Shown: one piece after another, positions 8,255 through 16,246 of the stretch
Position numbering within the stretch: the stretch's first letter is position 1
Layout of the letters: every line of letters starts with the position of its first letter
Assembly: GCA_964401685.1 (NCBI GenBank)
Contig: CAYNZH010000009.1
Coordinates: forward strand, 6,916-70,915
Length of the DNA: 64,000 bases
DNA from: DASRQK01 sp964401685
GTDB lineage: Bacteria > Bacteroidota > Bacteroidia > Sphingobacteriales > Sphingobacteriaceae
Direction: 5' to 3'
Notes under the pieces: generated by a model
The model's input: the letters and a program-made list of their open reading frames with translations, nothing else
What the model was told of the DNA's origin: nothing
Database searches by the model: none
Made by a program: the position numbers and the translations under genes

Positions 8255-9425
8255 TCTCTGGCAAAAATACGGAATTATTAAGAGAGTGGTAAATCTCTAC
8301 TAATTTTTGGATGTTCTCCTCGGGTAGGTAGTGCTTTTCATAGGCCTCCCGAGCTTTCTTCCTCATCAGATTTTTCGTGCCCGAATCCAATTCTACCCAT
8401 TTCTGCAACTGATTTTTAAAGTCATTTGAATCACCGTGTTTGAAAAGCAGCCCGTTGTCCATTGGTGTGACCATGTTTTCCAGCGCTCCCAATTTGCTCG
8501 CGATCACCGGAACGCCGGCTTCAAATGCTTCGATCACGGTCATCGGCATCCCTTCAAACCAAAGCGAAGGAAATACTAGCGCTGAACATTCTGCCATCTG
8601 AAGGCGGACTTCCTCTTTGCTCAATGCGCCCAAATAATTTATATTTGCATGAATACGGCTCGCTTGGCGGACTTCCGTTTCCAAAGGGCCTGACCCGGCA
8701 ATTTTTACTTCATAATTAGCAGACCCAAAAACCTCTAACAAGAGCTCAATCCCTTTCGCCTTGTCCAGACGACCGACAAAAAGGAAATGCCCCTCTGCCT
8801 TTGCGCCCGGCTTGGTTGATGCTGGGACAACAAAATTAGGTTTTATCAGTATTTTATGGGCCGGGACCGGGAAATTTGATCGACAAAAAAGATTCTTTGC
8901 AAATGGGGTCAGTACCAGGTAGCGGCCTACCATTTGCCAAGTACCCATCTTATCATGTATGTAATGAGCCAAAGCTAACCAAAAAGTATGGACCACCGAA
9001 CCGTTGTAAACCCCTTTTTTTATTGCATTCCATGGGAACTTGGCGTTTATGCTATCTAGGAAAATGCGGTTTTCATGGAAAAGTGTGGCCGACGGGCAGA
9101 GCAATCTATAGTTATGAACCGTCATCACTATTGGGAGGCGCCGACTGTGCACTGTGCGGATGATTTTCGGACCCATTCCATAATGAAGGTTGTGTATATG
9201 CACGATTTGCGGCTGGAACTGATCGAGCACCCTTTTTAGTCTCCGGCTCTCTCTGAAATTCCAAGGAAGAAGCAACTTTTGAAGCAATCCTCGCCAGCCT
9301 CTTTGATTTTTCCCGACAAAAGTCCTCACGTCGTGGCTTTGAGACAGCATGTCTACTTCCTGTTCGAAAACCAAATCCTCCCCTCCAGGGTCCTGGTAAT
9401 ATTGGTGAATGATTAGAATGCGCAT
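8235..9425 (-). CDS. Glycosyltransferase family 4 protein
   Basis: 396 aa with the GT-B two-domain layout. The N-terminal domain has the motif PGGEDLVFEQEV (about 13-24) and HIHN; the C-terminal domain has FVGRLDKAKG, a nucleotide-sugar site segment FPSLWFEGMPMTVIEA and the E-x7-E region. It transfers a sugar from an activated donor. It heads the leftward gene block and overlaps the ABC ATPase by 20 bases. Flexirubins are not usually glycosylated, so it may act on an envelope glycan instead; the acceptor is unknown. Confidence 0.85.
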   Translation of the reverse strand: MRILIIHQYYQDPGGEDLVFEQEVDMLSQSHDVRTFVGKNQRGWRGLLQKLLLPWNFRESRRLKRVLDQFQPQIVHIHNLHYGMGPKIIRTVHSRRLPIVMTVHNYRLLCPSATLFHENRIFLDSINAKFPWNAIKKGVYNGSVVHTFWLALAHYIHDKMGTWQMVGRYLVLTPFAKNLFCRSNFPVPAHKILIKPNFVVPASTKPGAKAEGHFLFVGRLDKAKGIELLLEVFGSANYEVKIAGSGPLETEVRQASRIHANINYLGALSKEEVRLQMAECSALVFPSLWFEGMPMTVIEAFEAGVPVIASKLGALENMVTPMDNGLLFKHGDSNDFKNQLQKWVELDSGTKNLMRKKAREAYEKHYLPEENIQKLVEIYHSLNNSVFLPENEHNPG

Positions 9426-9500
9426 TCCGCAACAAAATTGATCCCAAACTTAGACATTTTAGTGCGGTCTGAAAAATCATCCAAATTTGATTTGGAGAAT

Positions 9501-9570
9501 TACTGAGATTATTTAATGCAAATTAAGACCAACTAAGAATAAGTAAGATTTATTAAGACTATTTGAGATA
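9501..9570. repeat. Seven-copy 10-bp phased TAAGA array
   Basis: Seven consecutive decamers share a T at position 4 and mostly the core TAAGA: cores begin at 9504 (TGAGA), 9514 (TAATG), 9524, 9534, 9544 and 9554 (all TAAGA), and 9564 (TGAGA). The spacing is exactly 10 bases each time, close to one helical turn, so all cores face the same side of the DNA. It lies in the divergent gap between the glycosyltransferase and the zinc-ribbon gene, ending about 40 bases upstream of a -7 box. It could be a multi-site operator, a curved-DNA element or a binding platform. Confidence 0.7.
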
Positions 9571-9611
9571 AAATATTTTCTTTTTAATATTTTTTATTTC
9601 TAATTTATACG

Positions 9612-9619
9612 TATATTTG
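9612..9619 (+). promoter_or_regulatory. -7 box TATATTTG for the zinc-ribbon gene
   Basis: Perfect TAnnTTTG match 41 bases before the ATG at 9661. The surrounding sequence is very AT-rich. I do not see a clear TTG -33 box at the usual distance, so activation may rely on the upstream phased array. Confidence 0.55.
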
Positions 9620-9660
9620 TCATGTGTATATAATCTATTTTTTTATTGATTTTTTTTGCT

Positions 9661-10035
9661 ATGATTAAGAAAACGCTTAAAAAAAATTGCTTGTATTGTA
9701 AAATGCCGATAGTAGGTCGGCTGGACAAAAAATTTTGTGATGACATTTGTAGAAGTAATCATCACAACATGCTCTATCGGGAATCCTCAGTATTTCATAA
9801 ACCGATTACGAGGATATTGGTTAAAAATCGCAAAATCCTCGAAAAAATGCAGGTAAAAAGGATACGTTACACCGATAAAACGTATATGATAAATGCAGGT
9901 TTTCATTTTGATTTTATCACGCATATGCATGTAAACGAGTCAGGAACCCAGTACAGATTTTGCTTTGAGTTTGGGTATTACATAGATAGCAAGGGGAGGA
10001 TCTACATTCTTCATCGTCCACCCAAATTATGGTAA
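9661..10035 (+). CDS. Small zinc-ribbon protein, unknown function
   Basis: 124 aa from the ATG at 9661; the in-frame codon at 9646 is TTG and unlikely to be used. Four cysteines (C10, C13, C26, C30; CLYC and CDDIC) form a treble-clef/zinc-ribbon motif, followed by R-S-N-H-H-N. This resembles short Bacteroidota proteins with a DUF2116-like zinc ribbon. The rest is basic and beta-rich with no known enzyme motif. It is preceded by the phased TAAGA array and followed 24 bases on by rhlE with its own promoter. It may bind nucleic acid; this is inference. Confidence 0.75.
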   Translation: MIKKTLKKNCLYCKMPIVGRLDKKFCDDICRSNHHNMLYRESSVFHKPITRILVKNRKILEKMQVKRIRYTDKTYMINAGFHFDFITHMHVNESGTQYRFCFEFGYYIDSKGRIYILHRPPKLW

Positions 10036-10047
10036 TCTGAATTTGCG

Positions 10048-10055
10048 TATCTTTG
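10048..10055 (+). promoter_or_regulatory. -7 box TATCTTTG four bases before the rhlE ATG
   Basis: Perfect TAnnTTTG match. Only four bases separate it from the ATG at 10060. With transcription starting about four bases after this box, the mRNA would begin at or next to the start codon, that is, be leaderless. Confidence 0.6.
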
Positions 10056-10059
10056 TCGC

Positions 10060-11328
10060 ATGGCAGATGCACGATTTGAAGATTTTAAGTTTAACAAGCA
10101 GTTGGTCACCGCGGTGCAGGATGCCGGTTACCAGCATCCTACACCAATTCAGATAAAGGCATTTCCGCCAATTCTTTCTGGCCAGGACGTCATGGGGATT
10201 GCTCAAACTGGGACTGGGAAAACGGCTGCTTTTGTTTTACCTTTGCTTATGCATCTGAGATATGCGCAAGGTGAACATGCACGGGCGCTTATCCTTTCTC
10301 CGACCAGGGAGCTGGCTATGCAGATCGAGCAACATGCTCGGATGCTGGGGAAAAACACCGATCTCAGGGTAGTTGTCCTGTATGGTGGCCTCGGGCCAAA
10401 ATCCCAAATCGCTGCACTGGAAGCGGGTGTAGACCTTATCGTCTCGACACCTGGTAGATTTTTGGACCTCTATTTGGAAGGCCACATTGTAACCAAATCT
10501 ATCAAGCATCTCATTTTGGATGAAGCAGACAAGATGATGGACATGGGTTTCATCGGGAAGCTTCACCGTATACTGGAAATATTACCGCGAAAAAGGCAAA
10601 ACATGCTGTTTTCTGCAACAATGAGTGACCTTGTGCACAAAATTTCAGGGGATTTTTTGAATTTCCCAGTGATCGTCGAAGCCTCAGAGCAAGCGACACC
10701 TGCACAAACAGTCACTCAATCCTTATATTATACGCCAAACACGAAAACGAAGATCAACCTATTAAGACATTTGCTTGACAGCAGCGATGAGATTGAGCGC
10801 TTAATTGTTTTCTGTAAAACGAGGGTGGTAGCAGATCAGGTTTTCTCTTATTTAAGTAGAAAGTACGGACAGGACCAAGTGCGCGTAATCCATGCAAACA
10901 AGGGACAAAATACGAGGATCAATTCTATAAATTCGTTTAAAGAGGGTGAGATTCGTATTTTAGTGGCCACCGACGTGGCTGCTCGCGGTTTGGACGTGAG
11001 TGAGGTCAGCCATGTGATCAACTTTGATGTGCCAATAGTGATAGAAGATTACGTACATAGGATAGGGCGGACAGGCCGTGCATTCAGCAAAGGAGACGCG
11101 ATCACATTTTGTAATCCTGCGGAGGAGTATTATATAAAAAAGATCGAAAAACTCATCAAGGGGAGTATACCGATAAAGCCTCTACCTGGGGAAGTCTTTA
11201 TAGAAGAGACGCCGTTTGAAGAGAGGCAGGCGATGGCAAGAGAAACGGATGCCCAGCGCAGAAAAGAAGACCCGGAGTTTAAGGGCGCATTTCATGAGAA
11301 GAAAAAGCATCGATCGCATAAAAAATGA
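10060..11328 (+). CDS. rhlE: DEAD-box ATP-dependent RNA helicase, RhlE-like
   Basis: 422 aa. Motifs in order: Q motif HPTPIQIK (26-33), Walker A AQTGTGKT (48-55), motif Ib TPGR, DEAD near 155, SAT, then in the second RecA domain VATDVAARGLD and HRIGRTGR. The tail is short and basic (EKKKHRSHKK), which is typical of RhlE-type helicases that remodel structured RNA in ribosome assembly or mRNA decay. It starts a rightward group with a small membrane protein (ATGA overlap), gldC and an EVE protein. The promoter sits directly before the ATG. Confidence 0.92.
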   Translation: MADARFEDFKFNKQLVTAVQDAGYQHPTPIQIKAFPPILSGQDVMGIAQTGTGKTAAFVLPLLMHLRYAQGEHARALILSPTRELAMQIEQHARMLGKNTDLRVVVLYGGLGPKSQIAALEAGVDLIVSTPGRFLDLYLEGHIVTKSIKHLILDEADKMMDMGFIGKLHRILEILPRKRQNMLFSATMSDLVHKISGDFLNFPVIVEASEQATPAQTVTQSLYYTPNTKTKINLLRHLLDSSDEIERLIVFCKTRVVADQVFSYLSRKYGQDQVRVIHANKGQNTRINSINSFKEGEIRILVATDVAARGLDVSEVSHVINFDVPIVIEDYVHRIGRTGRAFSKGDAITFCNPAEEYYIKKIEKLIKGSIPIKPLPGEVFIEETPFEERQAMARETDAQRRKEDPEFKGAFHEKKKHRSHKK

Positions 11329-11579
11329 GTAGGTTGAGAATCACTCCGTTAAATATCGCTTCCGGGGTAATGTTGACCTGGATCGTGATTCAATTGTGGG
11401 AAGGCAGTCTTGTCTGGTGGTATCAGGGGGTCCTGATGATCGCACTGTTTTTGATTTTGTTGATCGCTGATCAGTATTTTCGGGTTACCATTAGAAAAAT
11501 GTCCCGGATATGGATCATTGAGGGCTTATTCCTTGCGATTGTAGTGGTCTCCATGTGGATATTGGGTTTATGGATTTAG
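11325..11579 (+). CDS. Small three-helix membrane protein
   Basis: 84 aa, almost entirely hydrophobic, with helices at about 10-27, 33-48 and 62-82 separated by short charged turns (RVTIRKMSR). Its ATG overlaps the rhlE stop (ATGA), so translation is coupled to the helicase gene, and gldC follows 24 bases later. I do not recognise a family. It may be an inner-membrane accessory protein; nothing in the sequence points to a specific role. Confidence 0.75.
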   Translation: MSRLRITPLNIASGVMLTWIVIQLWEGSLVWWYQGVLMIALFLILLIADQYFRVTIRKMSRIWIIEGLFLAIVVVSMWILGLWI

Positions 11580-11603
11580 AATAGAATTAAAGAAATCATT
11601 AAA

Positions 11604-11957
11604 ATGAAAAAAAAGGCAGAAATAAAAATTACTGTAGAACTGGATCAGGATAATGTGCCGGACAACTTACTGTGGGAATCTACAGATGGGGATCAAAAAG
11701 AAGCGCTCGCTGCGAAGGCGATGTTCCTAGCTCTCTGGGATGCACAATATAAAAACTCTTTAAGAATTGACTTGTGGACGAAAGAAATGCCGCTGGACGA
11801 AATGAAGCGATTTTTCTATGAGACACTGCAGACACTGGGCGACACCTACCTCAGAGCGTCTGGTGATGATGAAATTGCAAAAGCTGTAATCGGTGATCTC
11901 AGAGATTATTGTGAACATTTTGCGGAAAAAACTGAGTTGAAAGCCCCAAATTCCTAA
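11604..11957 (+). CDS. gldC: Gliding motility protein GldC
   Basis: 117 aa, near the usual GldC length. The sequence shows the family pattern: an N-terminal ITVELDQDNVP, then MFLALWDA, LRIDLWTKEMPLDEMK (about 53-68) and an ending that matches the GldC terminus (RDYCEHFAEK). GldC is needed for full gliding in Flavobacterium johnsoniae, where it probably stabilises other motility proteins; it is a soluble cytoplasmic protein without enzyme motifs. Here it lies in a helicase/EVE neighbourhood away from gldB. Its presence does not prove that the organism glides. Confidence 0.85.
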   Translation: MKKKAEIKITVELDQDNVPDNLLWESTDGDQKEALAAKAMFLALWDAQYKNSLRIDLWTKEMPLDEMKRFFYETLQTLGDTYLRASGDDEIAKAVIGDLRDYCEHFAEKTELKAPNS

Positions 11958-11970
11958 AATCCGAGTGAAC

Positions 11971-12375
11971 ATGGAGCATTTTTTGGTAAAATCCGAGCCG
12001 TTTAAGTACAGTTGGGAGCAATTCTTGAAAGATGGTGGAACGTTTTGGGATGGGGTGAGAAATTACCAGGCCCGAAACAATATGCGGGAGATGAAAGCCG
12101 GAGATTTGGTCTTGTTTTACCACAGCAATGTCGGCAAAGAAGTCGTAGGTGTCGCGAAGGTAGTACGGGAGGCGTATCAGGATCCCACCACCGAAAATGA
12201 AAACTGGGTCGCTGTCGATCTCGTTCCGGTTGAAACGTTGCCAAAACCGGTGACGCTGACAATGATAAAGGAAGATCCCTACCTACAGAATATTGCGTTG
12301 GTCAGGCAGGGCCGACTGTCGGTGATGCCGCTAAAAAAAGAAGAGTTTGATAGAATTCTCGAGCTCAGCAGCTAA
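11971..12375 (+). CDS. EVE domain-containing protein
   Basis: 134 aa from the ATG at 11971; the upstream in-frame codon at 11965 is GTG and adds only two residues. It begins MEHFLVKSEP and contains TFWDGVRNYQARNNM and the segment GDLVLFYHS, the recognisable EVE (PUA-like) fold. EVE proteins bind modified bases in DNA or RNA. It follows gldC by 13 bases and converges on the thioesterase gene, with a weak hairpin (AAACC/GGTTT, 12374-12389) between them. The modified base it recognises is not predictable from sequence. Confidence 0.88.
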   Translation: MEHFLVKSEPFKYSWEQFLKDGGTFWDGVRNYQARNNMREMKAGDLVLFYHSNVGKEVVGVAKVVREAYQDPTTENENWVAVDLVPVETLPKPVTLTMIKEDPYLQNIALVRQGRLSVMPLKKEEFDRILELSS

Positions 12376-12388
12376 ACCTGCGCGGGTT

Positions 12389-12916
12389 TTAACCGTTTTT
12401 GGTGATATCATTTAGAATTCCCAGCAACTCGGTGCTGTCTTTCATTTGCATTTTCCCAGCAAGAAGCAGGCGCAATTCTCTCCTGCCCATGGCTTCCTTG
12501 TATTGGGCCTTTTCTTCGTCGGTTTCGGGAATCAACTCCGGGACTTTAACCGTAGTGCCATTCTCGTCAATGGCGACAAATGTATAGTAGGCTGTATTGG
12601 ATTGCACCCTCGTTCCTGACGGGATGTTTTCTGCCCATACGGTGATCTTGATTTCGACTGAACTGCTAAATGCCCGCGTAACCTTCGATTCAATCGTCAC
12701 TACGTCGCCCAGTTTAATCGAATGCTTGAAAGAGACATTGTCCACGGACACAGTGACCACGGTCCGGTTGCAGTGCTTTTGGCCCGAAATTGCTGCGCAA
12801 ATATCCATCCAATGGAGTAACCGTCCTCCCATGAGGTTGTTGAGTGTGTTTGTGTCATTTGGGAGAACGAGTTCATTCATTACGGTAAATGACTCCCTTG
12901 CGAATTTCTTTTTCAT
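12389..12916 (-). CDS. Acyl-CoA thioesterase, hotdog (YciA/Acot type)
   Basis: 175 aa. The motif NLMGGRLLHWMDICAAI (27-43) is the conserved active-site helix of hexameric acyl-CoA thioesterases. Residues 61-70 (NVSFKHSIKL) and a C-terminal helical tail complete the BFIT/YciA fold. It hydrolyses acyl-CoA esters in the cytoplasm; chain-length preference cannot be read from sequence. It lies 17 bases after the RmlD-like gene and may share its transcript. Confidence 0.88.
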   Translation of the reverse strand: MKKKFARESFTVMNELVLPNDTNTLNNLMGGRLLHWMDICAAISGQKHCNRTVVTVSVDNVSFKHSIKLGDVVTIESKVTRAFSSSVEIKITVWAENIPSGTRVQSNTAYYTFVAIDENGTTVKVPELIPETDEEKAQYKEAMGRRELRLLLAGKMQMKDSTELLGILNDITKNG

Positions 12917-12933
12917 GATGTAACCTTGTTCGC

Positions 12934-13851
12934 TTAATTACGCACTAATTGTTCTTCGACGATTTTTAATCCGCCCACGAAATCCCTAGGCCGAAAACCC
13001 AATTCTCTGCGTGCTTTTTCGAGAATAAACCCAGTTCGTGGTGGTCTGGCTGCGGGTTGATTCAAGGTTTTCGTATCAATTTTTTCGATCAATCGTGTAT
13101 CTAATCCCCAAAAATCTGCGATTTTCAGTACTAATTCGTAAATAGACAATAGCTCCGGACCGGAAATATGGTAAACCCCGACTTTTTTACCGCGCGCGGC
13201 TGCGATACAGGCGAGCGCCAAATCATCCACCAGAGTCGGCATTCGCCACTGATCGTCAATCACCCTGATTTTTTCCTTACGCTCCAGCGCGGACTTTGCC
13301 CAAAGTACAATATTGCTTCTGCTTGCATCCGGGACCACGCCGTACACCAATATCGTCCTGAGAATCGTCCAGGAAGAAGTCATCTGTTTGACGATTTGCT
13401 CCGCTTCCCATTTGCTTTCACCGTAAACACTAAGAGGCCTGGCCGAGTCGGTTTCCACATAGGGACCGGATTCTCCATCAAAAATAAAATCGGTCGATAA
13501 ATGGATCAGATGTGAATCGATTTTATCGGCCAGCTCGGCCAAGTTCTTTACAGCATCCACATTCAGGGCATGGCATAGTTCGGGATCAGCTTCGCAGTGA
13601 TCAACTTGGGTCATCGCCGCCGTATGGATGATCACATCCGGATGAAAGGCCAATAAAACTTCGCGGAGCGCGTTTTTATCGGTCACATCCAGCGCTTTGT
13701 AACTGGAATCCGCTAAAGCGGGATTTCTGTTTTTGCCACGCGACGTAGCTAAAAGAGAAATCCCTTCTGTTTTAGTGCTGGTGAGGATTTCGACCAGCTT
13801 TTGCCCCAAGAGACCGTTGCTTCCGGTCACCAAAATTCTCAAATCATTCAT
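12934..13851 (-). CDS. SDR-family reductase, dTDP-4-dehydrorhamnose-reductase (RmlD) like
   Basis: 305 aa from the ATG at 13851, chosen because it places the Rossmann motif VTGSNGLLGQK right at the N-terminus and avoids overlap with the glutamate dehydrogenase stop. The catalytic YxxxK is YGESK, preceded by LSTDFIFDG, which is the RmlD signature. It probably reduces a 4-keto sugar nucleotide or a related substrate with NAD(P)H. No other rml genes are nearby, so the exact substrate is uncertain. Confidence 0.82.
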   Translation of the reverse strand: MNDLRILVTGSNGLLGQKLVEILTSTKTEGISLLATSRGKNRNPALADSSYKALDVTDKNALREVLLAFHPDVIIHTAAMTQVDHCEADPELCHALNVDAVKNLAELADKIDSHLIHLSTDFIFDGESGPYVETDSARPLSVYGESKWEAEQIVKQMTSSWTILRTILVYGVVPDASRSNIVLWAKSALERKEKIRVIDDQWRMPTLVDDLALACIAAARGKKVGVYHISGPELLSIYELVLKIADFWGLDTRLIEKIDTKTLNQPAARPPRTGFILEKARRELGFRPRDFVGGLKIVEEQLVRN

Positions 13852-13852
13852 T

Positions 13853-15292
13853 TTATGGCCAAACACCCAAGTTTTGGTAAGACACAGCTATTTTATCTAT
13901 GGCCCCAATAAAGGCTGCAGTCCTGAGGTTGTTGATGTCTGGATTCGAATTGTTGATTTCCCGAATCTTGTGATAGGCACTGATCATCGTATCTTCTAGG
14001 CCAGAAGCAACAATTTCGTGCTCAGATGCGCCTTTTACTATTTTATTTCGCTGATCGGAGGTGAAAGAAATCCCAGTCAATCCTTCGATAGTCGTCACCA
14101 ACTGTTGATTAGATGCCTCTTCATATCGCTTGCCCATCCTGCCGAAAGCGACGTGGGACAAATTTTTCAGCCATTCGAAGTATGAAACCGTGACTCCTCC
14201 TGAATTGCAGTACATATCAGGGATGATCATACCACCTTTCTCTATGAAATAGGCTTCAGCGCCAGGGGTGGTCGGCCCGTTCGCTCCTTCTGCGATAATC
14301 TTCGCTTTGATCCGGCTGATGTTGCTCTCGGTAATCTGATTTTCAAGGGCAGCAGGAACCAAGATATCACAGGGTTGCTCCAATCCAAGTGACGGCTCTG
14401 CAAATTCCTCTGTAGCCTTAGGAAAGCCGAGCACGCTGCCGGTCGCTGCTCTATGCGCTAAAATTTCATCTACATCCAGCCCATTGGGATTGTACAACGC
14501 GCCGTCGTATTCGCAGACACCCACGATTACTGCTCCAAATTCGGCAAGACTTTTGGCTGCATTATAGCCCACATTCCCAAGACCCTGAACGATAACTCTC
14601 TTGTCTTTTATGCCCGCGGTCAGACCCAGCGCTTTCATATCTTCCGCAATATCAACACATTCCCTGACAGCGATCGCAACACCCTTGCCAGTAGCTGTTT
14701 TCCGGCCGGCAATTCCATGTAGAGAAAGAGGCTTGCCAGTGACACAGCCGAGCGCATCAAGCTGGCCTGGATTCATTGTGGCATACGTGTCCGCAATCCA
14801 ACTCATTTCGCGTTCGCCCGTCCCATAATCAGGTGCAGGGACGTCTATTGCAGGTCCAATAAAATTCTTTTTAATCAGCTCGACAGTATACCTTCTTGTG
14901 ATCGTCTCCAATTCTGCTACCGAATAGTTTTTAGGATTGATAGCCACACCTCCTTTAGCTCCACCGAATGGCACATTTACAATCGCACATTTAAACGTCA
15001 TTAGCGCAGCAAGAGCCATGACCTCGTCCTCGTTGACGAGTTCACTGTATCGAATTCCCCCTTTTGTTGGCTGCATATGGTGGGAATGCTCAACTCTCCA
15101 AGCATGAATCACTTCGAAATCGTCACCTCTCCGAAAAGGGAAACTAAACCTGTAAACCGAGTTGCAGGTTTTAATTTGCTCCAGAAGTCCTTTTGGATGC
15201 TTGGTGAATCGCGCGGCGTGGTCGAAAAATTCTGAAAAATCGTTGAAAAAGTGTGGTTGCTCTAGGTCAGCGATCACTTTGGGGTTTGTCAT
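13853..15292 (-). CDS. Glu/Leu/Phe/Val family dehydrogenase (probable glutamate dehydrogenase)
   Basis: 479 aa. The catalytic Lys is in PFGGAKGGV (108-116), substrate-binding Lys in QPTKGGIRY, and the Rossmann motif is VQGLGNVGYNAA. The family deaminates L-glutamate to 2-oxoglutarate with NAD(P). The length is longer than the common 420-residue bacterial enzymes but usual for this Bacteroidota type. It lies downstream of the cytochrome c maturation genes, 41 bases from ccmD. Coenzyme preference is not assigned. Confidence 0.9.
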   Translation of the reverse strand: MTNPKVIADLEQPHFFNDFSEFFDHAARFTKHPKGLLEQIKTCNSVYRFSFPFRRGDDFEVIHAWRVEHSHHMQPTKGGIRYSELVNEDEVMALAALMTFKCAIVNVPFGGAKGGVAINPKNYSVAELETITRRYTVELIKKNFIGPAIDVPAPDYGTGEREMSWIADTYATMNPGQLDALGCVTGKPLSLHGIAGRKTATGKGVAIAVRECVDIAEDMKALGLTAGIKDKRVIVQGLGNVGYNAAKSLAEFGAVIVGVCEYDGALYNPNGLDVDEILAHRAATGSVLGFPKATEEFAEPSLGLEQPCDILVPAALENQITESNISRIKAKIIAEGANGPTTPGAEAYFIEKGGMIIPDMYCNSGGVTVSYFEWLKNLSHVAFGRMGKRYEEASNQQLVTTIEGLTGISFTSDQRNKIVKGASEHEIVASGLEDTMISAYHKIREINNSNPDINNLRTAAFIGAIDKIAVSYQNLGVWP

Positions 15293-15333
15293 AATTTATA
15301 TAAATTTAATTGGTGTCGAATGATTTCTAGCCC

Positions 15334-15546
15334 TTAAACGTTTTTTTCAAGTTTCTTGATTTTTTTGTCCAAAGAGAACAGATAAATCGCAAGACCAATG
15401 AAAACCAAGGCAATGGCCACTACCACCACATATATCTTCCCATTCGCTCTCAAAGCGGTAGCCATGTCCACACCTTCGGAGGCCTGTCCATAGGAGTAGG
15501 CCAAATTAGTTAATAACAGCACGAGTAAAAAATATAACTTCTTCAT
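15334..15546 (-). CDS. ccmD: CcmD-family small membrane protein
   Basis: 70 aa from the ATG at 15546; an earlier in-frame start would overlap the ccmC stop and add a basic stretch ahead of the signal. Residues 1-20 look like a signal peptide (KKLYFLLVLLLTNLAYSYGQA). A second hydrophobic helix (about 37-58) is followed by a KKIKKLEK tail, the usual CcmD pattern. By family, CcmD helps the CcmABC heme-export complex release holo-CcmE. Its position directly after ccmC supports this. Confidence 0.75.
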   Translation of the reverse strand: MKKLYFLLVLLLTNLAYSYGQASEGVDMATALRANGKIYVVVVAIALVFIGLAIYLFSLDKKIKKLEKNV

Positions 15547-15553
15547 TTTCTTT

Positions 15554-16234
15554 TTATTTAACGTCATTCACCAGCTTATTGCTTTTGTTTAAATCCAGTA
15601 TGCGGAGGCGGTAACGCAGGGTCATCAGCCAGATACCCAACAAAATCCACCCAATCGCTGTGGGATAAAGAACCATCTTCATTGCACCATCCATATCAAA
15701 TGCACCTAACCCCGAATTTCCCCCGCTCCCCGGATGCAGTGAGTCAGTCATCTTTGGCAGGATATACATCAATACAATCATGATAGGAAAGACGAAGATA
15801 TTGTAAATCGCAGAAATTTTCGCCCGCTTCTGCTCCTCTTCCAGTGCATTCCTCAGAACAAGATAGGCCAGATACATAAGGGTTGCAATCGCTGAACCAT
15901 TTAGTTTAGGATCGTTTGGCCAGGGATCACCCCAGGTGAAGTTTCCCCAGAGCATTCCGGTTGCGAGTCCGAAGAAGCAAAAAATCACGCCCACGTTGAC
16001 GCTCTCTACAGCTATAAAGTCATGTTCGCTGCGTCCGGAGGATAGGTACTTGATGCTGTATATCACTGAAATCAAGTAAAGTACAAACATTGCAAACCAC
16101 ATCGGCAAATGGTAGTAGAGAATGCGAATCGTTTCATTTAATATGGCTAGGGCTGGAACCTCCCCAAGCATGCCAAAAACAAGGCCGTATAGTATCAATA
16201 GAATGCTAAGTGCCTTCCACCAGATCTGCTTCAT
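15554..16234 (-). CDS. ccmC: Heme exporter protein CcmC (CcsA-type, cytochrome c biogenesis)
   Basis: 226 aa with about six transmembrane helices. It carries a Trp-rich periplasmic motif, WGNFTWGDPWPNDPK (96-110), and a conserved His in YYHLPMW (His42). CcmC handles heme for delivery to the chaperone CcmE. The Trp-rich motif departs from the usual WGTWWxWDxR form, with Pro-Asn-Asp where Trp-Asp is common. It lies 12 bases downstream of ccmB. ccmA and ccmE are not in this window. Confidence 0.85.
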   Translation of the reverse strand: MKQIWWKALSILLILYGLVFGMLGEVPALAILNETIRILYYHLPMWFAMFVLYLISVIYSIKYLSSGRSEHDFIAVESVNVGVIFCFFGLATGMLWGNFTWGDPWPNDPKLNGSAIATLMYLAYLVLRNALEEEQKRAKISAIYNIFVFPIMIVLMYILPKMTDSLHPGSGGNSGLGAFDMDGAMKMVLYPTAIGWILLGIWLMTLRYRLRILDLNKSNKLVNDVK

Positions 16235-16246
16235 AGACGAAATAGT

